A stretch of 50,175 nt of DNA from JAJZSS01 sp964463505 (GTDB taxonomy: Bacteria > Chloroflexota > Anaerolineae > Anaerolineales > UBA4823). Each line of letters opens with the position of its first letter. Position 1 is the first letter of the stretch. The stretch spans positions 1-50,175 of the forward strand of contig CAYXDC010000016.1 in the NCBI GenBank assembly GCA_964463505.1, written 5' to 3'. A program made the translations under genes and the position numbers. Of the stretch, positions 33,323 through 41,179 are shown piece after piece. The notes beneath the pieces were generated by a model. That model had not been told where the DNA came from and did not search any database. It saw only the letters and a list, made by a program, of their open reading frames with translations.

Positions 33323-34846
33323 TTGAGCTGGTCAACAGAGAAGCCTGAAACCCATCCCTTTCAGCGACTTGCTGATCCTGTAGAGCAGACGCGTTTCCTG
33401 AAGGATATTGTCATTGCTGTTCTTCAAGCAGAAGATGCCGAGCAAGCTTTCCTGCAGACCCTGGAAATAATCTGTGAAGCAACAGGTTGGCAGTACGGGC
33501 GTGGTAGCCTGGTGGCTCAGGGGGAATCCCAACAGGAAGCTCACCTGGTTGAATGGCCGGTTGCCTGGGTGGAATACGACACTCAAATAGGGACGAATAT
33601 ATATCGACTGCCTGTGCCAGTGAACAGCGCTACGGGTGCAGTGCTGGAATTTTCTTCTCTCCATGGCGAACCTCCCCAGTATGTGGTGGATTGGTTAGCT
33701 GAAGTTGCACAGCAGCTCGGTAAGCGTATCGAACGCATCCAATCAATCGAGTATTTGCGAAAACGAGAAGAGCACTTAACCCAATTGGTAGAGAGTGTAA
33801 AGGATTACGCCTTTTATACACTGGATCTGGATGGGCGAATTACCAGCTGGAATATTGGCGCACAGAAAATTAAAGGCTACCAGGAACAGGAGATTTTAGG
33901 GAAGCACTTCTCCTTGTTCTACACCCCTCAGGCCATTGCTGCCAATAAACCACAAAAGGCTTTGGAGGCTGCTCGTGAAGAAGGCCGTTTCGACACAGAA
34001 GACTGGCGGGTCCGCAAAGATGGATCCTTATTCTGGGCGGATGTAGTTATTTTCTCAATGGTTGACAACTCGGGTGTACTGAAGGGTTACTCCAAGCTTA
34101 CACGGGATCTTACCCACCGGAAAATGATGGAAGCCGAGCTGGCGGAAAGCCAGGCTCGCCATCTGAGAGAAACAGCGGAGCTACGCCGCAGGTTGATCGA
34201 TGGCAGGGAGGTAGAGCGCTTGCATATGGCTCAGGAACTCCACGATGGGCCAATCCAAGACCTGTATGGGTTGATTTTTGGCCTGGATGCTGTCGAATCC
34301 AAAATCCGCAGCCAGTCAGCTCTGGCAATACTCGCAGAGATGAAGCGCAATCTACAGCAGGTGGTCTCCGCGCTGCGTGGCATGATTGGCGACTTGCGTC
34401 CACCCACCCTGGCTCCCTTTGGATTGGAAAAAGCGATCCGCTCCCACCTGCAAATTTTCCGCGAAACTCATCCTGAGATTCAGGTTGAGCTGGACCTGGA
34501 TGCTGACCGCCGTACACTACCAGAGGACTTGCGCCTGGCTTTCTACCGGGTTTACCAGTCCTCCCTGGCAAATATCGTGCGCCATGCCGAGGCCAACCTG
34601 GTGAATATCAAACTTAAGCTGGAAAATGAACAAGTTTGCATGGAAATAAGTGATAATGGGAAGGGTTTTATCGTACCAGAGCGCTGGATAAAGCTCGTTC
34701 GCGAAGGACATCTGGGTCTGGTTGGAGCACGCGAGCGAGCTGAAGCGCTGGGCGGATCATTTTTGGTGGAATCAAAGCCTGGAGAAGGCACGCTGGTGAA
34801 GGTGATAATACCGCGCTCTGTAATGGATGCAGAAGCGGAGAATTAG
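33323..34846 (+). CDS. Cytosolic PAS-containing histidine kinase, NarL/DesK type
   Basis: 507 residues if translation starts at TTG 33323, which has AGGAGG seven bases upstream; the GTG at 33296 has no ribosome site. An N-terminal ~110 residues resemble a GAF-like sensor. A PAS domain follows (about 140-255: LTQLVESVKDYAFYTLDLDG, ITSWNIGAQKIKGYQ, then the PAC-like DLTHRKMMEAELA), with a coiled linker. The HisKA_3 phosphoacceptor is in AQELHDGPIQDLYGL and the C-terminal ATPase has SDNGKGF and GHLGLVGARERA. No membrane helix, so it senses something inside the cell (redox, ligand or gas). It pairs with the NarL-type regulator 15 nt downstream. Confidence 0.9.
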   Translation: MSWSTEKPETHPFQRLADPVEQTRFLKDIVIAVLQAEDAEQAFLQTLEIICEATGWQYGRGSLVAQGESQQEAHLVEWPVAWVEYDTQIGTNIYRLPVPVNSATGAVLEFSSLHGEPPQYVVDWLAEVAQQLGKRIERIQSIEYLRKREEHLTQLVESVKDYAFYTLDLDGRITSWNIGAQKIKGYQEQEILGKHFSLFYTPQAIAANKPQKALEAAREEGRFDTEDWRVRKDGSLFWADVVIFSMVDNSGVLKGYSKLTRDLTHRKMMEAELAESQARHLRETAELRRRLIDGREVERLHMAQELHDGPIQDLYGLIFGLDAVESKIRSQSALAILAEMKRNLQQVVSALRGMIGDLRPPTLAPFGLEKAIRSHLQIFRETHPEIQVELDLDADRRTLPEDLRLAFYRVYQSSLANIVRHAEANLVNIKLKLENEQVCMEISDNGKGFIVPERWIKLVREGHLGLVGARERAEALGGSFLVESKPGEGTLVKVIIPRSVMDAEAEN

Positions 34847-34861
34847 TTGGGGAGGTGAGGT

Positions 34862-35494
34862 ATGGCGCGTATAAAGGTTGTATTGGTTGATGATCATCCG
34901 ATTGTGCGTAGTGGCATAAGAAATTTACTGGATCATTCGGTAGGGATTGATGTGATTGGCGAAGCCAGTGATGGAAATCAGGGATTGGAAATGATCCTCG
35001 AGCTTCAACCGGATGTTGTGCTGCTGGATATGGAGCTGCCTGGAATGCCAGGTAATGAGATTGCGTTACATGTACGCGAGCAAAAAATACCGTGTTCCAT
35101 CCTGGCGCTCAGCGCCCACGATGACCGCATATATATTCAAGAAGTTTTAGCCAATGGCGCCTCAGGCTATTTGATGAAGGAAGAGATCCCAGAAAATATC
35201 GTTGAGGCTGTACGGGGGGTAGCGCGCGGCGAGCGCGGCTGGGTGAGCCGCAAAATTGCTGCCCAATTGACCGAATGGATGCAGGAAGATCGCCTCACCC
35301 CTGGGGAATTGTCAAACCGCGAGCTGGAAGTATTGAAGGGCGTCGTAGATGGCAAAACCAACCAGGAGATCGGTTTGCTGTTGGGGATCAGTGTCAAAAC
35401 CGTCGAGAAACACCTGGATGGTATCTTCACGAAACTGGGCGTGGCCTCGCGAGTAGAGGCGGCGGTAATGGCGGTCCGTGGGGGCTGGCTATAA
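34862..35494 (+). CDS. NarL/FixJ-type response regulator
   Basis: 210 residues: receiver domain (1-120) with DDHP acidic pocket, phosphoacceptor Asp in VVLLDMELPG (near 55), Ser in ILALSAHDD and Lys in YLMKEE; then a LuxR-type HTH (about 145-208: LSNRELEVLKGVVDGKTNQEI, VKTVEKHLDGIFTKLGV). Probable cognate regulator of the kinase encoded just upstream. LuxR-type regulators bind as dimers to palindromes, so the GTAGGG-N4-CCCTAC elements at 29034 and 35527 are candidate targets; this is inference. Confidence 0.93.
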   Translation: MARIKVVLVDDHPIVRSGIRNLLDHSVGIDVIGEASDGNQGLEMILELQPDVVLLDMELPGMPGNEIALHVREQKIPCSILALSAHDDRIYIQEVLANGASGYLMKEEIPENIVEAVRGVARGERGWVSRKIAAQLTEWMQEDRLTPGELSNRELEVLKGVVDGKTNQEIGLLLGISVKTVEKHLDGIFTKLGVASRVEAAVMAVRGGWL

Positions 35495-35524
35495 ATTGAC
35501 TGCTAGATGCTTCAAGCGATAGGC

Positions 35525-35547
35525 AAGTAGGGTAATCCCTACCCTGA
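35525..35547. promoter_or_regulatory. Palindromic operator upstream of the receiver-only gene (copy 2)
   Basis: GTAGGG-TAAT-CCCTAC (35527-35542) within a 23-bp block that matches the element at 29032-29054 in 20 of 23 positions. It lies 31 nt after the stop of the NarL-type regulator, 22 nt upstream of the -35 of a promoter-like pair and about 105 nt before the receiver-only gene. Confidence 0.65.
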
Positions 35548-35563
35548 TTGGGTACATTCCTAA

Positions 35564-35592
35564 TTGAGCATCTGGCTAATTTATATTAAAGT
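35564..35592 (+). promoter_or_regulatory. Candidate promoter of the receiver-only gene
   Basis: TTGAGC (35564-35569), a 17-nt spacer, TAAAGT (35587-35592), 57 nt before the ATG at 35650 and directly downstream of the palindromic element. The spacing to the start codon equals that of the csbD promoter. Confidence 0.5.
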
Positions 35593-35649
35593 CTTTAACA
35601 TGACTTACCGTTGTGCACGCAATATGAAATGGAATAAGGCAAACAGCAG

Positions 35650-36096
35650 ATGACTAAGGAGAGATTAACCAAGCCGAGTAATAAAATCCGCGTATTGTTG
35701 GTTGATGATCATGCCGCTGTGCGTACGGGTGTGCGCAGGCTGCTTGAAAAAGCCAGAGATATGTTGGTGGTCGGTGAAGCCGGTGATGGCTTCCAGGCGA
35801 TTAAGATGGTGGAAGAGCTGGAACCAGATATCGTGGTTTTAGATGTGGAAATGCCGCGCATGAATGGCCTGGCGGTAGCCAGGCAGCTTACCGACCAGCA
35901 TGCTGCCGTTAAAATTTTAGCTTTAAGCGCTTATGATGACCGGCAGTATATCCTGGGTATGCTGGACCAGGGCGCTGCTGGATATATGATCAAGGACGAA
36001 GTCCCCGAGATGTTGGTGCAGGCGATTCGCGATATCACGGTTGTAAATCAGCCATGGCTGAGCAAACGGGTTGAGCGTATGATCCAAAGCGGGTGA
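35650..36096 (+). CDS. Receiver-only response regulator (NarL-type receiver without HTH)
   Basis: 148 residues. The receiver is complete: LLVDDHAAVRTGVRRLL, phosphoacceptor Asp in IVVLDVEMPRMNG, Ser in ILALSAYDD and Lys in YMIKDEVPEML. It is clearly related to the receiver of the neighbouring regulator, yet the protein stops after about 25 more residues and has no DNA-binding domain. It could be a phosphate sink, a protein-protein switch, or the remnant of a full NarL gene; the clean stop followed by a terminator favours a functional gene. No strong Shine-Dalgarno site is visible. Confidence 0.88.
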   Translation: MTKERLTKPSNKIRVLLVDDHAAVRTGVRRLLEKARDMLVVGEAGDGFQAIKMVEELEPDIVVLDVEMPRMNGLAVARQLTDQHAAVKILALSAYDDRQYILGMLDQGAAGYMIKDEVPEMLVQAIRDITVVNQPWLSKRVERMIQSG

Positions 36097-36138
36097 TACT
36101 TCCCTATTCTTCTGCCATCTTTGTCCGTGAGATTAAAC

Positions 36139-36168
36139 GCAAAACCTCCCATTGCTGGGAGGTTTTGC
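36139..36168 (+). terminator. Terminator-like perfect hairpin after the receiver-only gene
   Basis: A perfect 13-bp stem GCAAAACCTCCCA / TGGGAGGTTTTGC with loop TTGC, 42 nt past the stop. The T run is inside the stem rather than after it, so termination efficiency is uncertain. Confidence 0.65.
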
Positions 36169-36190
36169 GGCGTATAAACAATAATTGCGG

Positions 36191-36274
36191 GGGTTGTCCG
36201 GGCCGGGGAAACCTGGACAACCCTTGAACTGGGAGGGAAGAACATAAGCGGTACATTTTGTTTATTTACCGCTT
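36191..36274. other. Two further hairpins in the convergent intergenic region
   Basis: Perfect 9-bp inverted repeat GGGTTGTCC / GGACAACCC (36191-36199 with 36215-36223), then an 8-bp repeat AAGCGGTA / TACCGCTT (36246-36253 with 36267-36274). With the hairpin at 36139 they make three stem-loops in 136 nt between convergent genes. Neither has a clear T tract. They may help termination from both sides or belong to an unannotated RNA. Confidence 0.4.
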
Positions 36275-36355
36275 CCGGAGATTGATAAGGATCAATATTT
36301 TTTGGTTACTACATTAGCTTAGACGGAAAATGTTGGCATTAGATACGGGTAATGG

Positions 36356-37417
36356 TTAAATTAGTCCATATCTTTCCAAAGCTGTTTCCAGGATCATGTT
36401 TACTAGATGTGCATGCCCCACGCCTTCGGCGGCCGCTTCGATAACCAGATCCGAGATGCCCGGTGACAGACCGGGGAGTGGGTTAATTTCCAGGATGTAG
36501 GGTTTCCAATTATCATCTACATCCAGGCGGAAATCCACCCGCGAGACATCATTGGCCCCGGTCACGCGGAAGACCGCCGCTGTTAGCCAATTCAGCTCGT
36601 CCAACATCTCCGCTTCGAGCGGCGCAGGGCAGATGTAATTCAGCTGGTCAGCCAGCTCAACCTTGAGGCGGTTGCTATATACGCCATCCGTCTCCTCATA
36701 GGGCTTAAGGTCAACTTCCATGGGTGGGAAGAAGCGCAGCCCGGCGTCAATGCGGGGTGCGTTTAGATTTTCCGGCAAGCGGCGCGCAACAGGCCCGATC
36801 AAATTTCCAACCACACCTACTGTCACCTCACGCCCTTCAATGAAGCGCTCGACCAATACGGGCTGTTGATATTTCTGCAACAGGTAGCTAACTTGCTCGC
36901 GCAGCTCATCCTCATTGTGCAGGGTAGATTTCAAACTGACACCCATGCCGGTGCCTTCTCGGCTCGGTTTGGCGAAGAGTGGGAATTTCAGATCCTCGCT
37001 GAGCGGTTCGTTGGGGCGTTCGAAGGTCTGGAAGGGGGGGGTAGGCAGATCGTGATAGGTTAATACCCGTTTGGTCATGGGTTTGTCTAACGCCAATGCC
37101 AGAGTAAAAACATTCGAGCCGGTGTAAGGATACTGGAGCATTTCCAGGATCGCCGGGATATGCGCTTCGCGAGCAGTGCCATAATGGCCTTCGCAAATAT
37201 TGAAACACATATCTGGCTTGAATTTGGGTAGTTCGCTGACTAGCTTAAGGTTACCTTCGAAGAATTCACAGATATGACCGCCTGCTTTGATCGATTCAGT
37301 TAAAGCCTGGATGGTTTTTTCTGAATCAAGATCATCCCATTGATCGGGGGGCAATCCTTCAACCTGGGGTGCATTCTTTTTTAAATTCGCCAGGAGTGCA
37401 ACTTTGAATTGTTTCAT
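36356..37417 (-). CDS. ATP-grasp ligase, D-alanine--D-alanine ligase-like
   Basis: 353 residues with the ATP-grasp order: N-terminal domain (KVALLANLKKNA, CFNICEGHYGTAREAHIPAI), central domain (FPLFAKPSREGTGMGVSL, VLVERFIEGREVTVGVVG), C-terminal metal site (VSRVDFRLDVDD, ILEINPLPGLSPG). The ENICEG-type segment and EINPLPGL fit the D-Ala-D-Ala ligase family. The protein aligns with the divergent 'Ddl-like' group rather than typical DdlB, so the ligated substrates are uncertain: a peptidoglycan precursor, a peptide or a natural product. No partner genes for a natural-product pathway lie next to it. Confidence 0.85.
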   Translation of the reverse strand: MKQFKVALLANLKKNAPQVEGLPPDQWDDLDSEKTIQALTESIKAGGHICEFFEGNLKLVSELPKFKPDMCFNICEGHYGTAREAHIPAILEMLQYPYTGSNVFTLALALDKPMTKRVLTYHDLPTPPFQTFERPNEPLSEDLKFPLFAKPSREGTGMGVSLKSTLHNEDELREQVSYLLQKYQQPVLVERFIEGREVTVGVVGNLIGPVARRLPENLNAPRIDAGLRFFPPMEVDLKPYEETDGVYSNRLKVELADQLNYICPAPLEAEMLDELNWLTAAVFRVTGANDVSRVDFRLDVDDNWKPYILEINPLPGLSPGISDLVIEAAAEGVGHAHLVNMILETALERYGLI

Positions 37418-37526
37418 GGGGGATACTTTGGTAACTCCTCTAGGTTGGCATGTATTTTGGCTATAGCCGGCAAATATTATATAGAGTTTGCAAATTCCTG
37501 GTTCGTAAATTTCTATTACAGTTTGA

Positions 37527-38123
37527 TCACGGGGTTTCTTTGATCTTTACCAGACCCTGTTGAGCAGGGTTTAAGCCAACTTTTTCTTGATAGAACTCAC
37601 GAATAATCTCAAAATCGGCTTCAATATTCCCGGTAGGCATCAGGGTTGGACCAAAACCTACTTCCTTACGCATCGAATCTAGAAATCCCATGGCAATCGG
37701 CACTTGAGCGCCCAGGGCGATGTAATAAAATCCAGTCTTCCACAGCTTGGTGAGCTGGCGTGTGCCTTCCGGGGCGATGGCGATCACCATCTCTTTGTGC
37801 TGAGCAAAGACATCGGTCATTTGCTGTACAAAACCATTGCTGGAACGACGGTTAACCGGGATACCACGCAGGCCGGTTAATATTTTGCCTAGCAGGCCAT
37901 GGAAGAGAGAATCTTTCCCGATCCAGTAGGCTTTCACATCAAAACCGCCAATTAGTAATAGAAACAGGAAGAAATCCAAATTTGAGGTATGCGGCGCACC
38001 AACCATCACATATCTCGCATATTCAGGCCGCTTACCTACCAGCTTCCAACCGATGCTGCGCAAGATGGCGCGATTGATAAGACTGCCGGCTGATAAAGGC
38101 ATGTTTAAGGCTGTACTATCCAT
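37527..38123 (-). CDS. PlsC-like 1-acylglycerol-3-phosphate acyltransferase family protein
   Basis: 198 residues. Acyltransferase motif I is APHTSNLDFFLF (HX4D) near residue 44, a glycerol-binding block is GIPVNRRSSNGFV, and motif III is APEGTRQLTKLWKTGFYYIA near residue 118, followed by a proline block VPIAMGF. This short soluble/peripheral form is common in bacteria and moves acyl groups to lysophospholipids or related acceptors at the membrane. Its start overlaps the WD40-like lipoprotein stop by 19 nt, so they are co-transcribed. Confidence 0.88.
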   Translation of the reverse strand: MDSTALNMPLSAGSLINRAILRSIGWKLVGKRPEYARYVMVGAPHTSNLDFFLFLLLIGGFDVKAYWIGKDSLFHGLLGKILTGLRGIPVNRRSSNGFVQQMTDVFAQHKEMVIAIAPEGTRQLTKLWKTGFYYIALGAQVPIAMGFLDSMRKEVGFGPTLMPTGNIEADFEIIREFYQEKVGLNPAQQGLVKIKETP

Positions 38124-39247
38124 GACTGAAAACCTCCGTCACTGGTAAGAATCCCCAATTGTGTGCCTGCGGGGTTAAATTTAAGCTGAGTGACGGGGTT
38201 TTTCAACGCTAACACAGCTAATTGTTCACCTGAAAAAGCATCCCATAAGAGCACAACCGGTAAAAATTCCTCTGCGATCGTTGCTGCAGCAGCGCTGGCA
38301 ATGATGCGGCTGTCCGGAGACCATGCAACAGCGGATATAAAATCTTCGTGTTCCAGAGCCGGCCCTGACGCGCCGCTGGCAGCATCCATCAACTGCACAG
38401 TACCGCGCGCATACCAGGCAACTTGCGACCAATCCGGAGACAGGACTGCTCCGTACAGTGCGGGGCTGGCGGATTCGGTCCATTGCAGGCTGCGCAGGAC
38501 TGCGCCTGTAGCCGGGTCAAGGAAGAGCAAGCTGAATTGGGTGACGTCAGCTCCAGCCAGGAGACGATTATCGGCGGAGATCGCCAGATCCTCAAGCCAG
38601 TAGGGCAGGGTGTAATTCGCCAGGATTACGCCGCCGCGCGTATCCCAGATCACGATCTGGTTGGCATCGCTGGAAGCAACCGCCAGCCGGGTACTGTCGG
38701 GTGAGAAAGCCAGGCTGGTGACTGAGCCAGGAAGTGCGGCCAGGGTTTGTGTAATGCCCCGCGTAAGATCGCCCAGCATGACCTGCCGGTTGCTTTGTAT
38801 GGCGGCGTATTGTTGTCCGTCCGGGGCAAGCAGAAACTGGGTGATACTGGATACTTCAAGAAAGGCCGATGGCGCAAATTCATGCTCGCTGGTGGTTAAA
38901 GCCTGCTCCGTAGTATTGAGCACCAGGCCGTGATCCTCTGGCAACCAGGCAAAGTCCAGTGCGGAGCCGGTGTCGAACTGCATACCCAAAGACAAGCGAT
39001 CGGCGTTTTCTGGGGCGATTACTTCCAGATCGATGGCTGTGGTGGGTGTCGGCTGGGGTGGCTGGGTGACGGTTGCCGGAGGGCGCGTCGGGCGGGTTGT
39101 CTGTGTAAAGGGAATGGATGTGGCACTCGGCGCCTGGGTTACGGCGCGGGATGGAGGCGTTTCGGAAACCGGGATTAACAGGTCACAGGCGGTCAGCAAG
39201 CTAAAAAGGAACACACTGGAAAAGCGCAAAAACGCGCGACGACTCAT
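38105..39247 (-). CDS. WD40-like beta-propeller lipoprotein with Tat-type signal
   Basis: 380 residues from ATG 39247. The N terminus MSRRAFLRFSSVFLFSLLTAC has a twin-arginine-like RR-x-FLR motif and a lipobox (Cys21), suggesting folded export and lipid anchoring. After a Thr/Pro linker come WD40-type repeats visible as TSLAFSPDSTRLAVASSDAN, then IVIWDTRGG, AVAWSPDSRIIASAAA and LKFNPAGTQLGILTSDG. It is probably a surface scaffold. A perfect TATAAT lies about 76 nt upstream (39328-39323). A longer start at 39301 is possible but would place the signal internally. Confidence 0.85.
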   Translation of the reverse strand: MSRRAFLRFSSVFLFSLLTACDLLIPVSETPPSRAVTQAPSATSIPFTQTTRPTRPPATVTQPPQPTPTTAIDLEVIAPENADRLSLGMQFDTGSALDFAWLPEDHGLVLNTTEQALTTSEHEFAPSAFLEVSSITQFLLAPDGQQYAAIQSNRQVMLGDLTRGITQTLAALPGSVTSLAFSPDSTRLAVASSDANQIVIWDTRGGVILANYTLPYWLEDLAISADNRLLAGADVTQFSLLFLDPATGAVLRSLQWTESASPALYGAVLSPDWSQVAWYARGTVQLMDAASGASGPALEHEDFISAVAWSPDSRIIASAAAATIAEEFLPVVLLWDAFSGEQLAVLALKNPVTQLKFNPAGTQLGILTSDGGFQSWIVQP

Positions 39248-39484
39248 AGATGGGGGAAACTCCGTTAGTGGATCAGATGGACACATATCTGCATCAGGCA
39301 AGCGAACACCAAAACAGAATCAATTATACCGTTTTGCCGGCAAAGCTGGTCAGCAATCTGCCCGGCATAATTTCCGAGAAGAAAACTGTTTCTTGATTGT
39401 TGTGGTGTGGATTTGCAAATGTACCGGGATAGAACATCACTTTGGTGCACCAGGGAATGTACCAATAAGGGTTCGGGTTTTGAA

Positions 39485-40468
39485 CTAATTTGGATTCATG
39501 GAAGCTTCGATTAGCTCCTGTCGTCGTTTCCGATAAGCAATAATGGGTTGATCAGCCTGGATCAGCTTTTCGCCTCCACGCAAATCGGGACGTTTGGGGA
39601 GTTGGGTTTGGACAATAACTCTATCCTGGTGCGCCACAAAAATATTAAATGGCATTGCCAGACGATTGACCAGGCTGCGCACCACGGGAAGATTCATAAA
39701 ATTCTGGTAGAAGCGCAAATAGAGCAACGTGTGCTCATCGTCCACCGGAACAAAAGCAGCAACTACGCGAACAGAAGGACTGATATGGTTTTCCCACAAG
39801 TTCGGAAAGAGGAATTCAAGCTTGAATGGTACATCTGGTTTTTGCATCGCATGTGGGCGAACAGGAGGCGTGCCATCATCGATCCGGTTTTGCACGTATA
39901 AATTAAAGAAATCATCATCTACCCATTCCACCAAAGGGCCATCGACGAGTGTTCGATTTCCTCGACCAATAGAATTGAAATGCACAAATGGAAGATGGGC
40001 GACATCCAACTGGTTTTCGATTACTCTAGCATAATGAGTATTCCAAGGATCGACTGCTTCACCATAGCTGAAACGCTCATCGATATCAGAGAAAAATCGG
40101 GCTGAACCAGATATTTTTTCCGTGGGACCCCAGAAGATATAGATAAAGCCTTGTGCTTCCTGTGTCACATAGGCGTGTGTATGAATGCTTTGGGGTACTG
40201 GTGAATTGCGCCCGTTAGCTGGTATACGTGTGCACCGACCTGTGTGGTCATATTCAAATCCATGAAAAGGGCACATGATCCGATCCCCATGGATCTTTCC
40301 AGCGCTCAGTGCAACCCCCCGATGGACACAAAAATCACGCAGACAGGCTACCTGTCCGTTCTCGCCTCGCCAAAACACCAGCTTTTCACCCATGCGGGTC
40401 ACGCCAACTGGTCGACCGGATTTTACCTCATCACTGTTCAGGACAGCATACCATTGGTTTGGAATCAA
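39485..40468 (-). CDS. Rieske non-heme iron oxygenase (alpha subunit type)
   Basis: 327 residues from TTG 40468, seven bases after AGGAG. The Rieske [2Fe-2S] site is CVHRG and CPFHGF (CxH...CxxH, residues 47-70). The mononuclear iron motif is NQLDVAHLPFVH (D-x2-H-x4-H) near residue 165. It resembles the vanillate O-demethylase/pheophorbide a oxygenase group, which act on aromatic or cyclic substrates with a separate reductase, and no reductase gene is adjacent. It needs O2, which is notable in a genome with an oxygen-sensitive formate dehydrogenase. The next gene upstream, a flavin nitroreductase, is only 10 nt away. Confidence 0.88.
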   Translation of the reverse strand: MIPNQWYAVLNSDEVKSGRPVGVTRMGEKLVFWRGENGQVACLRDFCVHRGVALSAGKIHGDRIMCPFHGFEYDHTGRCTRIPANGRNSPVPQSIHTHAYVTQEAQGFIYIFWGPTEKISGSARFFSDIDERFSYGEAVDPWNTHYARVIENQLDVAHLPFVHFNSIGRGNRTLVDGPLVEWVDDDFFNLYVQNRIDDGTPPVRPHAMQKPDVPFKLEFLFPNLWENHISPSVRVVAAFVPVDDEHTLLYLRFYQNFMNLPVVRSLVNRLAMPFNIFVAHQDRVIVQTQLPKRPDLRGGEKLIQADQPIIAYRKRRQELIEASMNPN

Positions 40469-40478
40469 GTTTGAGCTC

Positions 40479-41147
40479 CTAATAATAGGTCATGATCTCG
40501 GAGAGAGGTTTCTTGTGAATGTCCGGGACCTCGGCATCTTCAGCCGGATAGCCAACTACCAAAAGCAGAAACGGGCGTTCGTTGGATGGACGGTCCAGGA
40601 TTTCATTCAAGAATTTCATTGGGCTGGGCGTGTGTGTCAGGCAGGTTAATCCGGCATGGTGCAGGGCGTAGATCAGCATACCGGTGGCGATGCCAACCGA
40701 TTCTTGTACGTAATATAGTTTCTCTTTGCTGCCATCTGGTAAGACTTCGATTGAGCGGGCGAAGATCGGGATCAGGACCGGTGCAATTTCCAGATAGGGT
40801 TTATCGGCGTTGGTGCCGAAGGGGATCAGGTCTTCCAGCCAGTGTTCAGAGGCGCGCTTGGTGTAAAACTCTACTTCTTCGGCCTCTGCCGCAATACGGA
40901 TCCTTTTTTTGACTTCCGGATCCTCGACTACGCAAAAATGCCAGGGCTGCTTATTAGCTCCATTGGGGGCTGTCCCGGCGACCAGCAGGCAATTATAGAT
41001 TACATCCATGGGGACCGGGCGATCTGAGAACATGCGCACGGTGCGCCGGCGGCGAGCTTCTTCCAGCAAGAGCTCCGCACGCAGAGACATCTCGGAAGGC
41101 GGGTATTCGACATAATTGGGAAGCGGGATCATCGGAGCTTCAGGCAT
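40479..41147 (-). CDS. Nitroreductase family flavoprotein (iodotyrosine deiodinase-like)
   Basis: 222 residues with a perfect AGGAGGTGA ribosome site. FMN-binding blocks: RRRTVRMFSDRPVP (residues 33-46), NGANKQPWHFCVVEDPEV (76-93) and the C-terminal LLLVVGYPAEDAEVPD. The pattern YYVQESVGIATGMLIYALHHAG with a lid segment EEVEFYTKRASEHWLEDL is reminiscent of the IYD/BluB-like subgroup that performs reductive dehalogenation or flavin chemistry. The actual substrate is unknown. It forms a two-gene operon with the Rieske oxygenase and may serve it or act on a shared pathway. Confidence 0.88.
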   Translation of the reverse strand: MPEAPMIPLPNYVEYPPSEMSLRAELLLEEARRRRTVRMFSDRPVPMDVIYNCLLVAGTAPNGANKQPWHFCVVEDPEVKKRIRIAAEAEEVEFYTKRASEHWLEDLIPFGTNADKPYLEIAPVLIPIFARSIEVLPDGSKEKLYYVQESVGIATGMLIYALHHAGLTCLTHTPSPMKFLNEILDRPSNERPFLLLVVGYPAEDAEVPDIHKKPLSEIMTYY

Positions 41148-41179
41148 GGGTCACCTCCTAACAATAAATTCTTTTGTGC

